Source: an uncultured Gammaproteobacteria bacterium (GTDB lineage: Bacteria; Pseudomonadota; Gammaproteobacteria; Pseudomonadales; Litorivicinaceae). From it: a stretch of 49,559 nt of DNA. Position 1 is the stretch's first letter, and each line of letters begins with the position of its first letter. A program made the position numbers and the translations under genes. The stretch is from positions 1 to 49,559 of the forward strand of contig CAJWIY010000009.1 in assembly GCA_913042205.1 (NCBI GenBank), written 5' to 3'. The notes beneath the pieces are model-generated. The model saw nothing but the letters and a program-made list of their open reading frames with translations, ran no database searches and was not told the DNA's origin. This document shows, one piece after another, positions 33,532 to 43,337 of the stretch.

Positions 33532-34348
33532 TTTGTTGCAACTGTTATTGGATCACGGGACAGATAAAGGCGATCGAACGGGCACCGGGACCCTCAGTCG
33601 CTTCGGGCATCAAATGCGTTTTGATTTGACTCAAGGCTTTCCTCTGGTCACTACTAAAAAAGTTCACGTGAAGTCTGTGATTCATGAACTTTTATGGTTT
33701 ATTCAGGGTGACACTAATACTCAATATTTACGTGACCACGGCGTTTCTATCTGGGACGAGTGGGCAACAGAGGATGGCGCATTGGGGCCCTTGTACGGGG
33801 CCCAATGGCGTTCGTGGTCAGCACCTGATGGCCGTATGATCGATCAATTGACTGGGGTCGTTGACTCCATCAAAGTCCGTCCCGATTCAAGAAGGCTCTT
33901 GGTTTCAGCGTGGAATCCAGCGCTACTACCTGATGAGACTCAGTCGCCTCAGGATAACGTGCGGGCTGGTCTAATGGCACTGGCTCCGTGTCACACACTC
34001 TTTCAGTTCTATGTAGCCAATCGAAAATTGTCTTGCCAGCTATATCAGCGTTCAGCAGATGTATTTTTAGGAGTGCCTTTTAATATCGCGAGTTACGCAT
34101 TGCTAACACATCTTGTTGCTGACCAGTGTGGACTCGGGATGGGCGACTTTATTTGGACAGGTGGTGATGTTCATCTGTATCAAAACCATTTGGAGCAGGC
34201 TCGTGAACAATTATCACGGGATCCGAAACCGCTACCGACACTAAAATTGATGCGCACGCCAGACAAGATAACTGAGTATACGGAAGCGGATATCTTAATC
34301 GAAGGATATGATCCCCATCCTCATATCAAAGCACCTGTGGCCATCTGA
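33515..34348 (+). CDS. thyA: Thymidylate synthase
   Basis: ThyA methylates dUMP to dTMP with methylene-tetrahydrofolate. The 277 residues include [11 protein letters not shown], the catalytic Cys159 in [12 protein letters not shown], and the dUMP site [21 protein letters not shown]. There is an insertion of about 13 residues just before the Cys loop compared with E. coli (264 residues). It overlaps lgt (17 bp) and folA (1 bp). DHFR made from the next gene regenerates the dihydrofolate produced here. Confidence 0.97.
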   Translation: MRVYLDLLQLLLDHGTDKGDRTGTGTLSRFGHQMRFDLTQGFPLVTTKKVHVKSVIHELLWFIQGDTNTQYLRDHGVSIWDEWATEDGALGPLYGAQWRSWSAPDGRMIDQLTGVVDSIKVRPDSRRLLVSAWNPALLPDETQSPQDNVRAGLMALAPCHTLFQFYVANRKLSCQLYQRSADVFLGVPFNIASYALLTHLVADQCGLGMGDFIWTGGDVHLYQNHLEQAREQLSRDPKPLPTLKLMRTPDKITEYTEADILIEGYDPHPHIKAPVAI

Positions 34349-34860
34349 TGCGGGTTTCTTTAATCGTTGCTCGGGCAGATAACGGCGTTATAGGGATCGA
34401 TAATAAGCTTCCATGGCATCTTCCTTGTGATCTCAAATACTTTAAACGAGTGACAATGGGTAAGCCGGTTGTTATGGGCCGCAAGACGTTTGAATCTATC
34501 GGTCGGCCGCTTCCCGGTCGGACCAATGTGGTTGTAACGCGCAATCATGATTGGTCGGCACTTGGTGTGCGAGTTGTTTCAAGTCTTCGGAGCGGATTGA
34601 AACTGGCTTGCGCCCAAGCCGAGCTAGATGGCGTTGATGAGGTGATGCTGATCGGAGGTGCCACTCTCTATCAAGAGTCGATGGCGTTGGTAGATCGGAT
34701 GTATGTGACGCAGGTGCATCTATCACCCGAGGGGGACGCATTTTTTGAGGCACCAGATGAAACAATGTTCAAGCAAACCTCTGTCTATGATCATGTCGCA
34801 GATGAGATCTCGCCAGCCCACAGTTACGAGATCTGGGATCGGCGTCAGACGACCACTTAA
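34348..34860 (+). CDS. folA: Dihydrofolate reductase
   Basis: FolA reduces dihydrofolate to tetrahydrofolate with NADPH. The 170-residue protein has [24 protein letters not shown] with the catalytic acidic residue in [18 protein letters not shown] for NADPH, and IGGATLYQ. The ATG overlaps the thyA TGA by one base. The stop codon shares TTAA with convergent ilvD. Confidence 0.96.
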   Translation: MRVSLIVARADNGVIGIDNKLPWHLPCDLKYFKRVTMGKPVVMGRKTFESIGRPLPGRTNVVVTRNHDWSALGVRVVSSLRSGLKLACAQAELDGVDEVMLIGGATLYQESMALVDRMYVTQVHLSPEGDAFFEAPDETMFKQTSVYDHVADEISPAHSYEIWDRRQTTT

Positions 34861-36530
34861 TCACCGTCTGTAACAGCACCCAAGCTAGCTGATGATACAA
34901 GTCGCGCATATTTTGCCAGGACGCCGCGTTTCGGGTTTGTCTTTTCCATTTTCCAGGATGCTTTTCGGGTAGCAAGTTCAGCGTCCGGGAGATCAACAGT
35001 TAACGTATTTGTTTTTGCATCAATTGTGACGACGTCACCATCTTGCAGGAGCCCAATGGCACCCCCTGCAGCTGCCTCAGGCGTGACGTGGCCAATCACA
35101 AATCCATGAGAACCTCCTGAGAACCGGCCGTCCGTGATTAGTGCAACCTCTTTACCGAGCCCTGCACCCATGATGGCACTGGTCGGTGACAGCATTTCAC
35201 GCATGCCTGGCCCACCCTTGGGTCCCTCATAACGAATTACGATGACGGAACCCTTTCCGATTTTTCCATCTAAAATCGCTGAGAGCGCTTCTTCTTCCGA
35301 ATTAAAGCAACGAGCATCTCCCGTGAACGACAATCCTTCTTTGCCTGAAATTTTAGCAACAGCGCCCTCGGGTGCAAGATTACCGTATAAAATGCGCAGG
35401 TGGCTGTCTTCCTTCACCGGATTTTTAAAGGCACGAACAATGTCTTGGGACTCTGGATACGGTGAGACAGCTGCTAAGTTTTCTGCCATCGTCTTTCCAG
35501 TACAGGTCATCACGTCACCATGTAAAAGACCGTGATCGAGCAACATCTTCATGAGCGGCTGGATTCCACCAATTTCAATCAGCTCACTCATTAGGTATTT
35601 TCCTGATGGTTTGACGTCTGCTAGTACCGGGACTCGCTCTCCAATCGTCGTAAAATCATCGAGAGTTAGTTCTATTCCAGCGCATTGAGCCATTGCGAGC
35701 AGATGAAGTACCGCATTGGTTGAGCCACCAAGCGCGATAACGACCGTGATCGCGTTTTCAAACGATTTTTTATTAACGATATCTGATGGTTTGAGATCCG
35801 TCTCGATCATCCGCATGACGGCTGCTCCAGCGCGCTCGCAGTCCTCTTTTTTGTCCGATGATACAGCTTCTTGAGCGGATGAATTCGGTAATGATAACCC
35901 GAGCGCTTCAATGGCACTGGCCATGGTATTCGCAGTGTACATCCCGCCGCAGGAACCGGGCCCAGGGATTGCGGTTTTCTCAACCGCGATAAGCTGGTTG
36001 TCGTCAATCGTTCCTGCTGCACGTTGACCAACTGCTTCAAAAACAGAGACGATGTCGCGACGTTCCGCGCCCGGCTTGATAGTTCCGCCGTACACGAAGA
36101 CTGATGGACGATTCAGTCGGAGCATAGCCATAACGCAGGCAGGCATGTTTTTATCGCAACCGCCGATTGTGATAACTCCATCAAAGCCTTGGCCTGCGAC
36201 GACAGTTTCAATGGAGTCGCAGATCACCTCACGGCTCACTAACGAGTAGCGCATTCCTGGCGTACCCATACTGATACCGTCACTGACGGTGATGGTATTA
36301 AATACCACAGCCTTGGCGCCAGACGCGTTTGCCCCTTTCTCAGCATGATCAGCTAACTGGTTGATATGCATGTTGCAAGGAGTGACCATGCTCCACGTAC
36401 TGGCGATTCCGATTTGTGGTTTTTTGAAATCGTCATCATCAAAACCTACAGCGCGAAGCATGGCGCGAGAGGGTGTTTGTGTCAGTCCGTCGACGATTAC
36501 GGACGAATAAGGGCGACGTTTGTCGGTCAT
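34857..36530 (-). CDS. ilvD: Dihydroxy-acid dehydratase
   Basis: IlvD is an iron-sulfur dehydratase in valine, leucine and isoleucine synthesis. It has cluster cysteines in [10 protein letters not shown] and [14 protein letters not shown]. At 557 residues it belongs to the shorter IlvD form rather than the 612-616-residue form of E. coli and Pseudomonas, although the location (folA-ilvD) resembles Pseudomonas. argA lies 8 bp upstream on the same strand, so the two are probably one operon. Confidence 0.95.
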   Translation of the reverse strand: MTDKRRPYSSVIVDGLTQTPSRAMLRAVGFDDDDFKKPQIGIASTWSMVTPCNMHINQLADHAEKGANASGAKAVVFNTITVSDGISMGTPGMRYSLVSREVICDSIETVVAGQGFDGVITIGGCDKNMPACVMAMLRLNRPSVFVYGGTIKPGAERRDIVSVFEAVGQRAAGTIDDNQLIAVEKTAIPGPGSCGGMYTANTMASAIEALGLSLPNSSAQEAVSSDKKEDCERAGAAVMRMIETDLKPSDIVNKKSFENAITVVIALGGSTNAVLHLLAMAQCAGIELTLDDFTTIGERVPVLADVKPSGKYLMSELIEIGGIQPLMKMLLDHGLLHGDVMTCTGKTMAENLAAVSPYPESQDIVRAFKNPVKEDSHLRILYGNLAPEGAVAKISGKEGLSFTGDARCFNSEEEALSAILDGKIGKGSVIVIRYEGPKGGPGMREMLSPTSAIMGAGLGKEVALITDGRFSGGSHGFVIGHVTPEAAAGGAIGLLQDGDVVTIDAKTNTLTVDLPDAELATRKASWKMEKTNPKRGVLAKYARLVSSASLGAVTDGD

Positions 36531-36538
36531 AGCCGGTC

Positions 36539-37828
36539 CTATAGTTCTTTTTTAAGGATCAGCGAATTTCGCTGAAGGTTATACAGAGCCTGCCGATTTT
36601 CTGGCAGCTCTTCAATAGAAGACATTACAAAACCACGTTCTTTAAACCAGTCGCTTGCTTGTGTCGTCAATACAAAGAGACTTTGAAGCGATTTAGCCCG
36701 TGCCTGCTCTTCGACATGTTTCAATAGTTTGGTACCGATGTTCTGGTCCGTTGTGGTTTGGTCTGCGGTCAGCGCGGCTATTTCAGCACACCGGTCATCT
36801 AGGGGATACATTGCAGCAGAGCCTAAAATACGGCCATCTTGTTCGATCACATAAAAATGATTTATTTCGGCTTCGAGTTTGTCGCGAGACCTTTGAACCA
36901 GCGTGCCATTTTCCTCCATTGGCGCGAGCAAGTGGATTAGTCCTGGTAAATCATCAATTCGTCCTTGACGAACAGATGCGGCAGGCTGCGACGCAATCAA
37001 GGTTCCAGTCCCTTCGGTGGTCATCAGCTCGGTCAAAATTGCGCCATCAAGGCCTGTGCCGAGCAGATGGCAACGCTCGACACCACCGCGAACAGCCCTT
37101 TCTGTGGCATCCAACCGGCGTTTCATTTCATCATTTTGATTGGATTTTATGGTACTAATTAATGACAGGGCCAATTCAGAAATGCGACCTCCTTTTTGGT
37201 CTAAGCAATATGGCGTTTCGCCCATCAACACGAGTTTATCGGCGTGCAGTGCAACAGCAGTCTCGGCAGCTACTTCCTCGCTGGCTAGATTGTAGAGCTC
37301 GCCGGCCGGTGAATGAGCTAGGTGGTCCAGATAAACGACCGATCCTGCGGCTAATTGTCTGCGGATACCGCTGGCATCAATGCGCCTTACAGAACCTGTC
37401 AATTTATGATCAATGCCCTCGTGTATGCCTACTGGTTTTGCCGAAACGAAGTTTCCTGAGGTCAGAGAAGAGCGACCTCGGTTCCGATGCAGCGCTCGCA
37501 TGTAGAGCCCTCGAAAGACCAATCCATTTCTGCATGCAAGTTCTACTATCCGTTTAAGTAACGTCTCATCGGTGATGCGTCGATTTCCATGATGGGTGTT
37601 TGCAATACCTTGCTCATGGATATACGAATCAATGGCGTGGCGTGTACTCTGTACGAGAACAAGGTGAACGCCCAAGGCATTGAGTAACACAAGATCCTCT
37701 ACCAATCTGCTTACACTGGATTGAGCTTGGTCACAATCGGACAGTAAAACGACAAAGGTTTTACCCCTAAAATGCTCGATGTAAGGTCCTGCTTCGCGGA
37801 GCCACGATACTAAGGGTTGCGTTTGAAT
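36539..37828 (-). CDS. argA: N-acetylglutamate synthase, probably starting at an ATT codon
   Basis: ArgA acetylates glutamate, the first step of arginine synthesis. It has an N-terminal amino-acid-kinase domain and a C-terminal GNAT domain ([23 protein letters not shown]). The first usual start in frame, a TTG at 37705, would give 388 residues and cut off [20 protein letters not shown], which aligns with the conserved ArgA N-terminus. No ATG, GTG or TTG exists between 37705 and the in-frame TGA at 37874-37876. An ATT at 37826-37828 has AAGAGGAG seven bases upstream and yields 429 residues, the usual length (Pseudomonas about 432). It is divergent from the CYTH gene, 33 bp away. Confidence 0.88.
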   Translation of the reverse strand: MQTQPLVSWLREAGPYIEHFRGKTFVVLLSDCDQAQSSVSRLVEDLVLLNALGVHLVLVQSTRHAIDSYIHEQGIANTHHGNRRITDETLLKRIVELACRNGLVFRGLYMRALHRNRGRSSLTSGNFVSAKPVGIHEGIDHKLTGSVRRIDASGIRRQLAAGSVVYLDHLAHSPAGELYNLASEEVAAETAVALHADKLVLMGETPYCLDQKGGRISELALSLISTIKSNQNDEMKRRLDATERAVRGGVERCHLLGTGLDGAILTELMTTEGTGTLIASQPAASVRQGRIDDLPGLIHLLAPMEENGTLVQRSRDKLEAEINHFYVIEQDGRILGSAAMYPLDDRCAEIAALTADQTTTDQNIGTKLLKHVEEQARAKSLQSLFVLTTQASDWFKERGFVMSSIEELPENRQALYNLQRNSLILKKEL

Positions 37829-37835
37829 AGTTAAA

Positions 37836-37843
37836 CTCCTCTT
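37836..37843 (-). promoter_or_regulatory. Strong Shine-Dalgarno that decides the argA ATT start
   Basis: On the coding strand AAGAGGAG is followed by TTTAACT and then ATT (37828-37826). The seven-base spacing from AGGAG is textbook, and no ATG, GTG or TTG lies at a suitable distance. This supports initiation at the ATT codon. Confidence 0.75.
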
Positions 37844-37861
37844 GTTGCGGGGAATTGTGCG

Positions 37862-38728
37862 ATGAATCCGACATCAACTCCAGAAACGATTGAGCTCGAA
37901 CTAAAATTCGGGTTACGTGATTGTGGTATTGATCGAATACCTCTTGTGCTCAAGGACTTACTGCGATACGACATACTTGCCCAAGCCAACACCTTGAAAA
38001 ACGCCTATTATGACTATCAAGGCGTACTACATGAACACGGTGTTGCCATTCGAACCCGGTCGGTTGGTAACCGCCACGAGATGACTGTAAAAGTGCGCCA
38101 AGCTGCTGAAAGCGGTTTGTCACGGCGAGAGGAGCGGAACATAAGGATTCCAGAGCCTGTATTGGACTATGGTGCTTTAGACGAGCTTCCTCTTCCTGAT
38201 CCCGTGAAAACAGTTATCAAAAATCGATCATTAGACCCTGTCTTTGAGAATGTGTTCGAGCGAACTGACTGGCGTATTACGCAGCCTGATTGCGATCTCA
38301 TGCTCTCTTTGGATAGGGGATCAGTTCGGGTAGACAACCGTGAATCACCAATCTCAGAACTCGAACTGGAATTAATTTCTGGAGATGTAAATCGAATGAT
38401 CGAGTTTGGTTGTCAGTTAGCAGACTCGCTACCGTCCTTCATGGCGATCATTTCCAAAGCCGAGCGTGGAGATCGATTGATTCGGTCCGCACATCCAATG
38501 CAGGATCTGAAACCGCGTCAAAGACGAGATTGGTTGAATTGGCTGAGTCGCGCACTTGATCCACTATCAGGCCCGGCCCCAGGCGAGGCATATCTTGCCC
38601 TCGAGGAGCTAGGTGAACCCGAGGCTTTAGTAATGTTTGGTGAGCCAGTTGCGCGGGGCGAATTACCTTTGGGTCTCGCGCGCTGGATGGTCGAGTTATC
38701 TTTGGAGTCAATACGTGGAACCGACTGA
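37862..38728 (+). CDS. CYTH domain protein (inorganic triphosphatase-like)
   Basis: This 288-residue protein begins with a CYTH domain: ELELKF gives the ExExK metal-triphosphate motif, followed by alternating charged strands (VAIRTRS, MTVKVRQ, RREERNI, ELELELISGD). Such enzymes hydrolyse inorganic triphosphate or related compounds. E. coli carries the similar YgiF directly before glnE, which supports the assignment. YgiF has a C-terminal CHAD domain of about 200 residues; here only some 70 residues follow the CYTH domain, so CHAD is missing or vestigial. glnE starts inside its last 14 bases. Confidence 0.82.
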   Translation: MNPTSTPETIELELKFGLRDCGIDRIPLVLKDLLRYDILAQANTLKNAYYDYQGVLHEHGVAIRTRSVGNRHEMTVKVRQAAESGLSRREERNIRIPEPVLDYGALDELPLPDPVKTVIKNRSLDPVFENVFERTDWRITQPDCDLMLSLDRGSVRVDNRESPISELELELISGDVNRMIEFGCQLADSLPSFMAIISKAERGDRLIRSAHPMQDLKPRQRRDWLNWLSRALDPLSGPAPGEAYLALEELGEPEALVMFGEPVARGELPLGLARWMVELSLESIRGTD

Positions 38729-41342
38729 TTACTCGCGGTTTTTATCTCATTGGGTTGAGAAGTTTGATCCAGAGCGGTCCTGGTTGCTGGGTAGTGGAGC
38801 AAAGCCCCCCCTTGAGACAGAGATTCAGGCGAGTTGGCAAAATCTGGTTACATCTAACACTCCTGAGTTTGATCGTGAAGCCCGGCGACTCAGGAATCGG
38901 ATGCAGGCTGGGTTGATTTACCGGCTACTTGTTGGTTCGGACTCGTTTGCGGATACCGTCAGGGTCACGACTCAACTAGCGCAATCTGCCTTGAATGCGA
39001 CGTTACAACACCATCGTATAATACTCGACCAAGCCTTTGGTGAGCCATCTAATCCGGCATTCTCGATTCTGGGGATGGGCAAGCTTGGTGGCAGAGAACT
39101 CAACCTATCGTCCGACATCGATATCTTTTGTGTCTTTGCCGAGGATGGTGAGACCGCGGGTCCTAGAGTGCGTGATCACGGAGAGTATTTCACCCGTTTA
39201 ACACAGCAAGTGACCAAGTCTCTGGAAACGCAAACGGCCGACGGTATCGTGGCTCGTGTTGATCAACGTTTACGGCCGTGGGGTTCAGCTGGTCAGTTGG
39301 CGATTCCTCTGATTGCCTGTGGGGACTATTACGAGGTCCACGGCAGAGAATGGGAGCGTTTTGCACTTTTGAAGGCAAGACCTGTTGCCGGGGATCTTGG
39401 CTTGGGTTCCGAGCTGTTACAGACCTTGAAACCTTTTATATATCGAAAATACCTAGATTTCGGTGTCTTTGAGTCGATCCGCGACCTTAAATCTAAGATT
39501 GAATCAGAGGTACGTCGCAATGGTCGTGAAACGAATCTCAAAGTTGGTCGCGGCGGAATCCGGGAGATTGAGTTTATCGTTCAATCCCTGCAGTTGTTGA
39601 GGGGTGGTCAGATACCCAAGCTTCAGGTATCTGGATTTTTAAATGCCTTGCAGGCCCTGGTTGATGAAACAATATTGAGTCAAGAAGATGGGCGACAGTT
39701 ACGTGACGACTACCTATGGTTGCGCCACGTGGAACATGTCATACAAGCAGAAAATGATCAACAGACCCAAGAGTTACCGTCAGACTGTGGCCAGCTTGCG
39801 ACGATATTGGGTTTTGAAACAGCTAGTCACTTTGAGAGACATCGACGAGTAGTTACGGACCGGGTACATGAGGCTTTTGCGGCTTTTATGCATGTGGAAC
39901 CGCCCATACAAAAAAGTTGTATTGAAGTCAGAGACGAAGTTAGGCAACGACTGGATAGTTTTACTGACGACCCTGTCTGTGAGCGACTGGAGCCGATCGC
40001 ACGCAACCGGTTAATCACGCTAGTCAATCAACTTGCCCCCGAGTTAAGTTTCTATCCTGTCGTGGTGACTGATCGTATGTTGCGGTTTATTGGCACTTGC
40101 ATACGGCGAACCGTTTATCTGTCTTTGCTTTCCGAAAACCCTGCGACACGTGAGCGGATGCTGGATATTCTGAACCGCTCCTCGTGGGTTACGGAACGCC
40201 TGATTGAAATGCCGGCATTACTCGATGAGTTACTTATGCTTGATGTGAGTGATGCCGTCTTATCGCGCGAAATGATTGGTCAAGAATTGAATATGCGACT
40301 GCTAAGAGTTGATCCAGATGATCCGGAGCATTTGACAGAGGTTATGGTGCAGTTTGCTAGGGGCCTCGCGTTCCGAGTGGCCGTGTTTGAGATACGAGCC
40401 GAAATCCCCCTGATGCAAGTTTCCGATCAACTAACCTGGATCGCAGAAGCGGTCGTTAGCGAAGTTTTGCGTTATGCGTATAGCGAAATGGCAACCAAGC
40501 ACGGACAACCTGTCCGCATTGGAGACAATCGTGAGGATGCTCTGGGGTTATCGATACTCGGATATGGGAAACTTGGCGGCCTCGAGATGAGTTATGAGTC
40601 AGATCTGGATTTGGTTTTTGTGCATGGTATAGACCCTGATCAGCTAACAGACGGCGCGATGCCAGTCGAGGGTGGTTTGTTCGTAAATAGGGTCGTACGT
40701 CGAGTGATTGCGTTGCTTGAGACCAATACACGATTTGGTCGGCTATACGATATCGATACACGATTACGGCCCTCGGGACGTTCAGGTTTGATGGTTGTTG
40801 GCATCGATGCGCTGAAGAAATATTTGGACGAATCGGCGTGGACATGGGAATTACAAGCATTTGTTCGGGCAAGGCCTGTCGCTGGAGATGCGTTGCTTGG
40901 TAACAAATTAGAGATGCTTAGGACGGAGATTCTCCGTCAACCGAGAATGCTTGATAGATTACTACGCAATGTCGTCGACATGCGTGAGAAAATGCATAGC
41001 CACTTTGATGCCGGTGTCAACAAGACCGGTTTTGATCTAAAGCATGACCGAGGAGGTATCGTTGATATCGAATTTATGGTGCAATACCAAGTTCTGGCGC
41101 ATGCAGAAGCGCATCCAGAGCTTGCGGCATATACCGATAATATTCGACAGCTCGATGGACTTTCTCAGTCTGGATGTATTTCAATAAGGGATGCAGATGT
41201 GCTTAAAAGGTCCTATGTCCGTTACAGAGCGCTGATTCATGAGGCAATTCTGGCTGGTCGAAAAGGTCGAGTGAGCGTTGATATGATTGAAAGCGAACGA
41301 TGTCAGGTAGAGGCTATTTGGGCCCACTGGATGTCTAATTAG
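38715..41342 (+). CDS. glnE: Bifunctional glutamine synthetase adenylyltransferase/deadenylase
   Basis: GlnE adenylylates and deadenylylates glutamine synthetase in response to PII and glutamine. Both nucleotidyltransferase domains are intact: LGMGKLGGRELNLSSDIDI in the N-terminal deadenylase half and LGYGKLGGLEMSYESDLDL in the C-terminal half. I start at the GTG 38715 (875 residues), which has TTGGAG seven bases upstream and overlaps the CYTH gene by 14 bp. An earlier frame start at 38637 lies deep in that gene. The protein is about 70 residues shorter than E. coli GlnE (946), mostly at the N-terminus. Confidence 0.94.
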   Translation: MEPTDYSRFLSHWVEKFDPERSWLLGSGAKPPLETEIQASWQNLVTSNTPEFDREARRLRNRMQAGLIYRLLVGSDSFADTVRVTTQLAQSALNATLQHHRIILDQAFGEPSNPAFSILGMGKLGGRELNLSSDIDIFCVFAEDGETAGPRVRDHGEYFTRLTQQVTKSLETQTADGIVARVDQRLRPWGSAGQLAIPLIACGDYYEVHGREWERFALLKARPVAGDLGLGSELLQTLKPFIYRKYLDFGVFESIRDLKSKIESEVRRNGRETNLKVGRGGIREIEFIVQSLQLLRGGQIPKLQVSGFLNALQALVDETILSQEDGRQLRDDYLWLRHVEHVIQAENDQQTQELPSDCGQLATILGFETASHFERHRRVVTDRVHEAFAAFMHVEPPIQKSCIEVRDEVRQRLDSFTDDPVCERLEPIARNRLITLVNQLAPELSFYPVVVTDRMLRFIGTCIRRTVYLSLLSENPATRERMLDILNRSSWVTERLIEMPALLDELLMLDVSDAVLSREMIGQELNMRLLRVDPDDPEHLTEVMVQFARGLAFRVAVFEIRAEIPLMQVSDQLTWIAEAVVSEVLRYAYSEMATKHGQPVRIGDNREDALGLSILGYGKLGGLEMSYESDLDLVFVHGIDPDQLTDGAMPVEGGLFVNRVVRRVIALLETNTRFGRLYDIDTRLRPSGRSGLMVVGIDALKKYLDESAWTWELQAFVRARPVAGDALLGNKLEMLRTEILRQPRMLDRLLRNVVDMREKMHSHFDAGVNKTGFDLKHDRGGIVDIEFMVQYQVLAHAEAHPELAAYTDNIRQLDGLSQSGCISIRDADVLKRSYVRYRALIHEAILAGRKGRVSVDMIESERCQVEAIWAHWMSN

Positions 41343-41360
41343 ATTAATTGGAAATAGGAA

Positions 41361-42293
41361 ATGCAGCCGAACTTTGCTGATAGAGATGGTTTGATTTGGT
41401 TCGATGGTGAACTGAGACCGTGGCGTGATTGCCAGACACATGTTCTTACGCACACCTTGCACTACGGGCTTGGATGTTTTGAGGGTGTTCGCGCCTATCA
41501 GACTGCCGATGGTGCAGCGATTTTTAGGTTGCATGATCACACACGACGCTTGTTTGATTCCGCTAAGATCCTCGGGATGAACATCCCATTCTCGATGGAA
41601 GAAATCGATGAAGCACAAAAGGCCGCTGTTTCCTCTAACGATTTAGATCACGCATATTTGAGGCCAATGGTTTTTTATGGATCTGAGGGCATGGGTCTTC
41701 GCGCGGATGCTTTGAAAACGCGAGTGATCGTTGCAGCATGGGCTTGGGGTTCCTATATGGGGGAGGAGAACATGAGGCGTGGCATCAAAGTCCGCACTTC
41801 GAGTTACACCCGGCACCATGTGAATATCACAATGACCAAGGCGAAAGCGAATGGTAACTACATGAATTCGATGCTGGCTCTTCAGGAGGCCCTGACCGGT
41901 GGCGCCGATGAAGCACTTCTTCTCGACCCAGAAGGCTACGTTGCAGAGGGATCTGGCGAAAACATGTTCATCGTTCGTGACGGTGTCATTTATACCCCAG
42001 AATTGACGAATTGCTTGGACGGTATCACGCGGAAAACTATTTTTGCCCTTGCGAAAGAGCACGATATTGCTGTCGTGGAGAAGCGGATTACCCGCGATGA
42101 AGTCTTGATCGCAGATGAGGCATTCTTCACTGGAACCGCAGCGGAAGTTACACCGATTCGTGAACTTGATTCGCGCCCAATCGGATCTGGCTCTCGCGGA
42201 CCTATTACCGAAGTGCTGCAGTCAGATTACTTCGATGTGGTTCATGGACGGAATGGAAAATTTAGCGAGTGGGTCACACTCGTTAAGGGGTGA
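41361..42293 (+). CDS. ilvE: Branched-chain amino-acid aminotransferase
   Basis: IlvE performs the last step of valine, leucine and isoleucine synthesis (fold IV PLP enzyme). Its 310 residues include LHYGLGCFEGVRAY, the PLP-lysine region TMTKAKANGNYMNS and EGSGENMFIV. An AATAGGAAATG start context is good. The glnE-ilvE-waaF-waaC order is conserved with Pseudomonas. Confidence 0.95.
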   Translation: MQPNFADRDGLIWFDGELRPWRDCQTHVLTHTLHYGLGCFEGVRAYQTADGAAIFRLHDHTRRLFDSAKILGMNIPFSMEEIDEAQKAAVSSNDLDHAYLRPMVFYGSEGMGLRADALKTRVIVAAWAWGSYMGEENMRRGIKVRTSSYTRHHVNITMTKAKANGNYMNSMLALQEALTGGADEALLLDPEGYVAEGSGENMFIVRDGVIYTPELTNCLDGITRKTIFALAKEHDIAVVEKRITRDEVLIADEAFFTGTAAEVTPIRELDSRPIGSGSRGPITEVLQSDYFDVVHGRNGKFSEWVTLVKG

Positions 42294-42296
42294 TAG

Positions 42297-43337
42297 ATGC
42301 CAACCCTAGTGGTTGGCCCAAACTGGGTCGGCGACATGATTATGGCGCATGGGCTGATTGCATTCCTAAAGTCAAAACGTCCAGATGATCCAATCCATAT
42401 GCTGGCTCCTAGCTGGAGTTTGGACGTTGCGAGGCGGATGCCCGAAATTGATCAGTTGATTGAACTTCCGTTTGATCATGGGGAGCTCAGGCTAAAAGAG
42501 CGTTGGTCTTTCGCCAAGCGTTTGAAGTTCTCGCGCTATCATCGTGCGTTCATCCTCCCTAATTCCTTAAAATCTGCCCTGATCCCAGCCATGGCAGGTA
42601 TTCCAAGACGTATCGGTTGGCGTGGTGAATACCGATACAAGCTATTAACCGATTTTCGAATTCTGCGTGAGTCGCGCTTCCCTCGGATGATAGACCGATA
42701 CATGGCGTTGGGGTTTCCTGCAAATCTCGCATTGTCAGCCAATCAGTTGCCAGAAGCACCACCCTACCCGCGTCTTGCCGTGGATGAGGCTTCTCAGGCG
42801 CTCTTGGTTTCTCGGTATGGTTTGGACGCAAGTCGTCTCGTAGCCTTGTGTCCAGGGGCCGAATTTGGCCCCGCTAAGCAATGGCCCCTTGAACAGTTTG
42901 GTAGTCTGACGATACGTCTAATTGACGCTGGATATCAGGTTGTTTTGTTGGGCTCACCAAACGATGCAGGAGACGCAGAAGCGTTACTGGATCAAGTGCC
43001 AGCTTCAAAAAGCGGTGAGGTAGTCAACTTGGCAGGCGACACAACCATACCCGACGCAATTGATGTGATTGGTTTGGCTAAGGTTGTTGTGACTCACGAT
43101 TCGGGTCTTATGCACGTCGCTGCTGCCACCGGTAGGCCATTGGTCGCTTTGTTCGGTCCATCCTCACCTGACCACACCCCGCCGCTTAGCAAGAAAGCAA
43201 TCACGCTGACGCATCCCGTGCCATGCCATCCTTGCTTTCAGCGGGAATGTCCGCTTCAGCATCAAGCGTGCCTGTCTGAACTATCGGTGGGCCAAGTATT
43301 TGAGGCCTTATCTCGACAGATTAAGCGGATCAGGTGA
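42297..43337 (+). CDS. waaF: ADP-heptose:LPS heptosyltransferase II
   Basis: WaaF adds the second heptose to the LPS inner core. Family 9 glycosyltransferase motifs are present: VVGPNWVGDMIMAHGL at the N-terminus, LCPGAEFGPAKQWP for the nucleotide sugar, and HDSGLMHVAAATGRPLVALFGPSSPDHTPP. The 346-residue length is normal. The conserved Cys-rich tail (HPCFQRECPLQHQACL) is also seen in E. coli WaaF. It is 3 bp after ilvE and overlaps waaC by one base. Confidence 0.95.
   Translation: MPTLVVGPNWVGDMIMAHGLIAFLKSKRPDDPIHMLAPSWSLDVARRMPEIDQLIELPFDHGELRLKERWSFAKRLKFSRYHRAFILPNSLKSALIPAMAGIPRRIGWRGEYRYKLLTDFRILRESRFPRMIDRYMALGFPANLALSANQLPEAPPYPRLAVDEASQALLVSRYGLDASRLVALCPGAEFGPAKQWPLEQFGSLTIRLIDAGYQVVLLGSPNDAGDAEALLDQVPASKSGEVVNLAGDTTIPDAIDVIGLAKVVVTHDSGLMHVAAATGRPLVALFGPSSPDHTPPLSKKAITLTHPVPCHPCFQRECPLQHQACLSELSVGQVFEALSRQIKRIR

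Noticed and set aside
33660-33675. TTCACGTGAA core in thyA
   Set aside because: Only the ten-base core matches; the flanks do not continue the palindrome, and it sits in a conserved ThyA segment ([11 protein letters not shown]).
36700-37158. 152-codon plus-strand ORF inside argA
   Set aside because: It is antisense to a well supported gene, with low-complexity Cys/His/Arg composition typical of a shadow frame.
39721-39736. TGCGCCACGTGGAACA, 14 of 16 bases of a Pseudomonas-type parS
   Set aside because: It lies in glnE at a conserved WLRHVEH-type motif, is a different parS variant from the three near the origin, and has one broken half-site, so chance is more likely.
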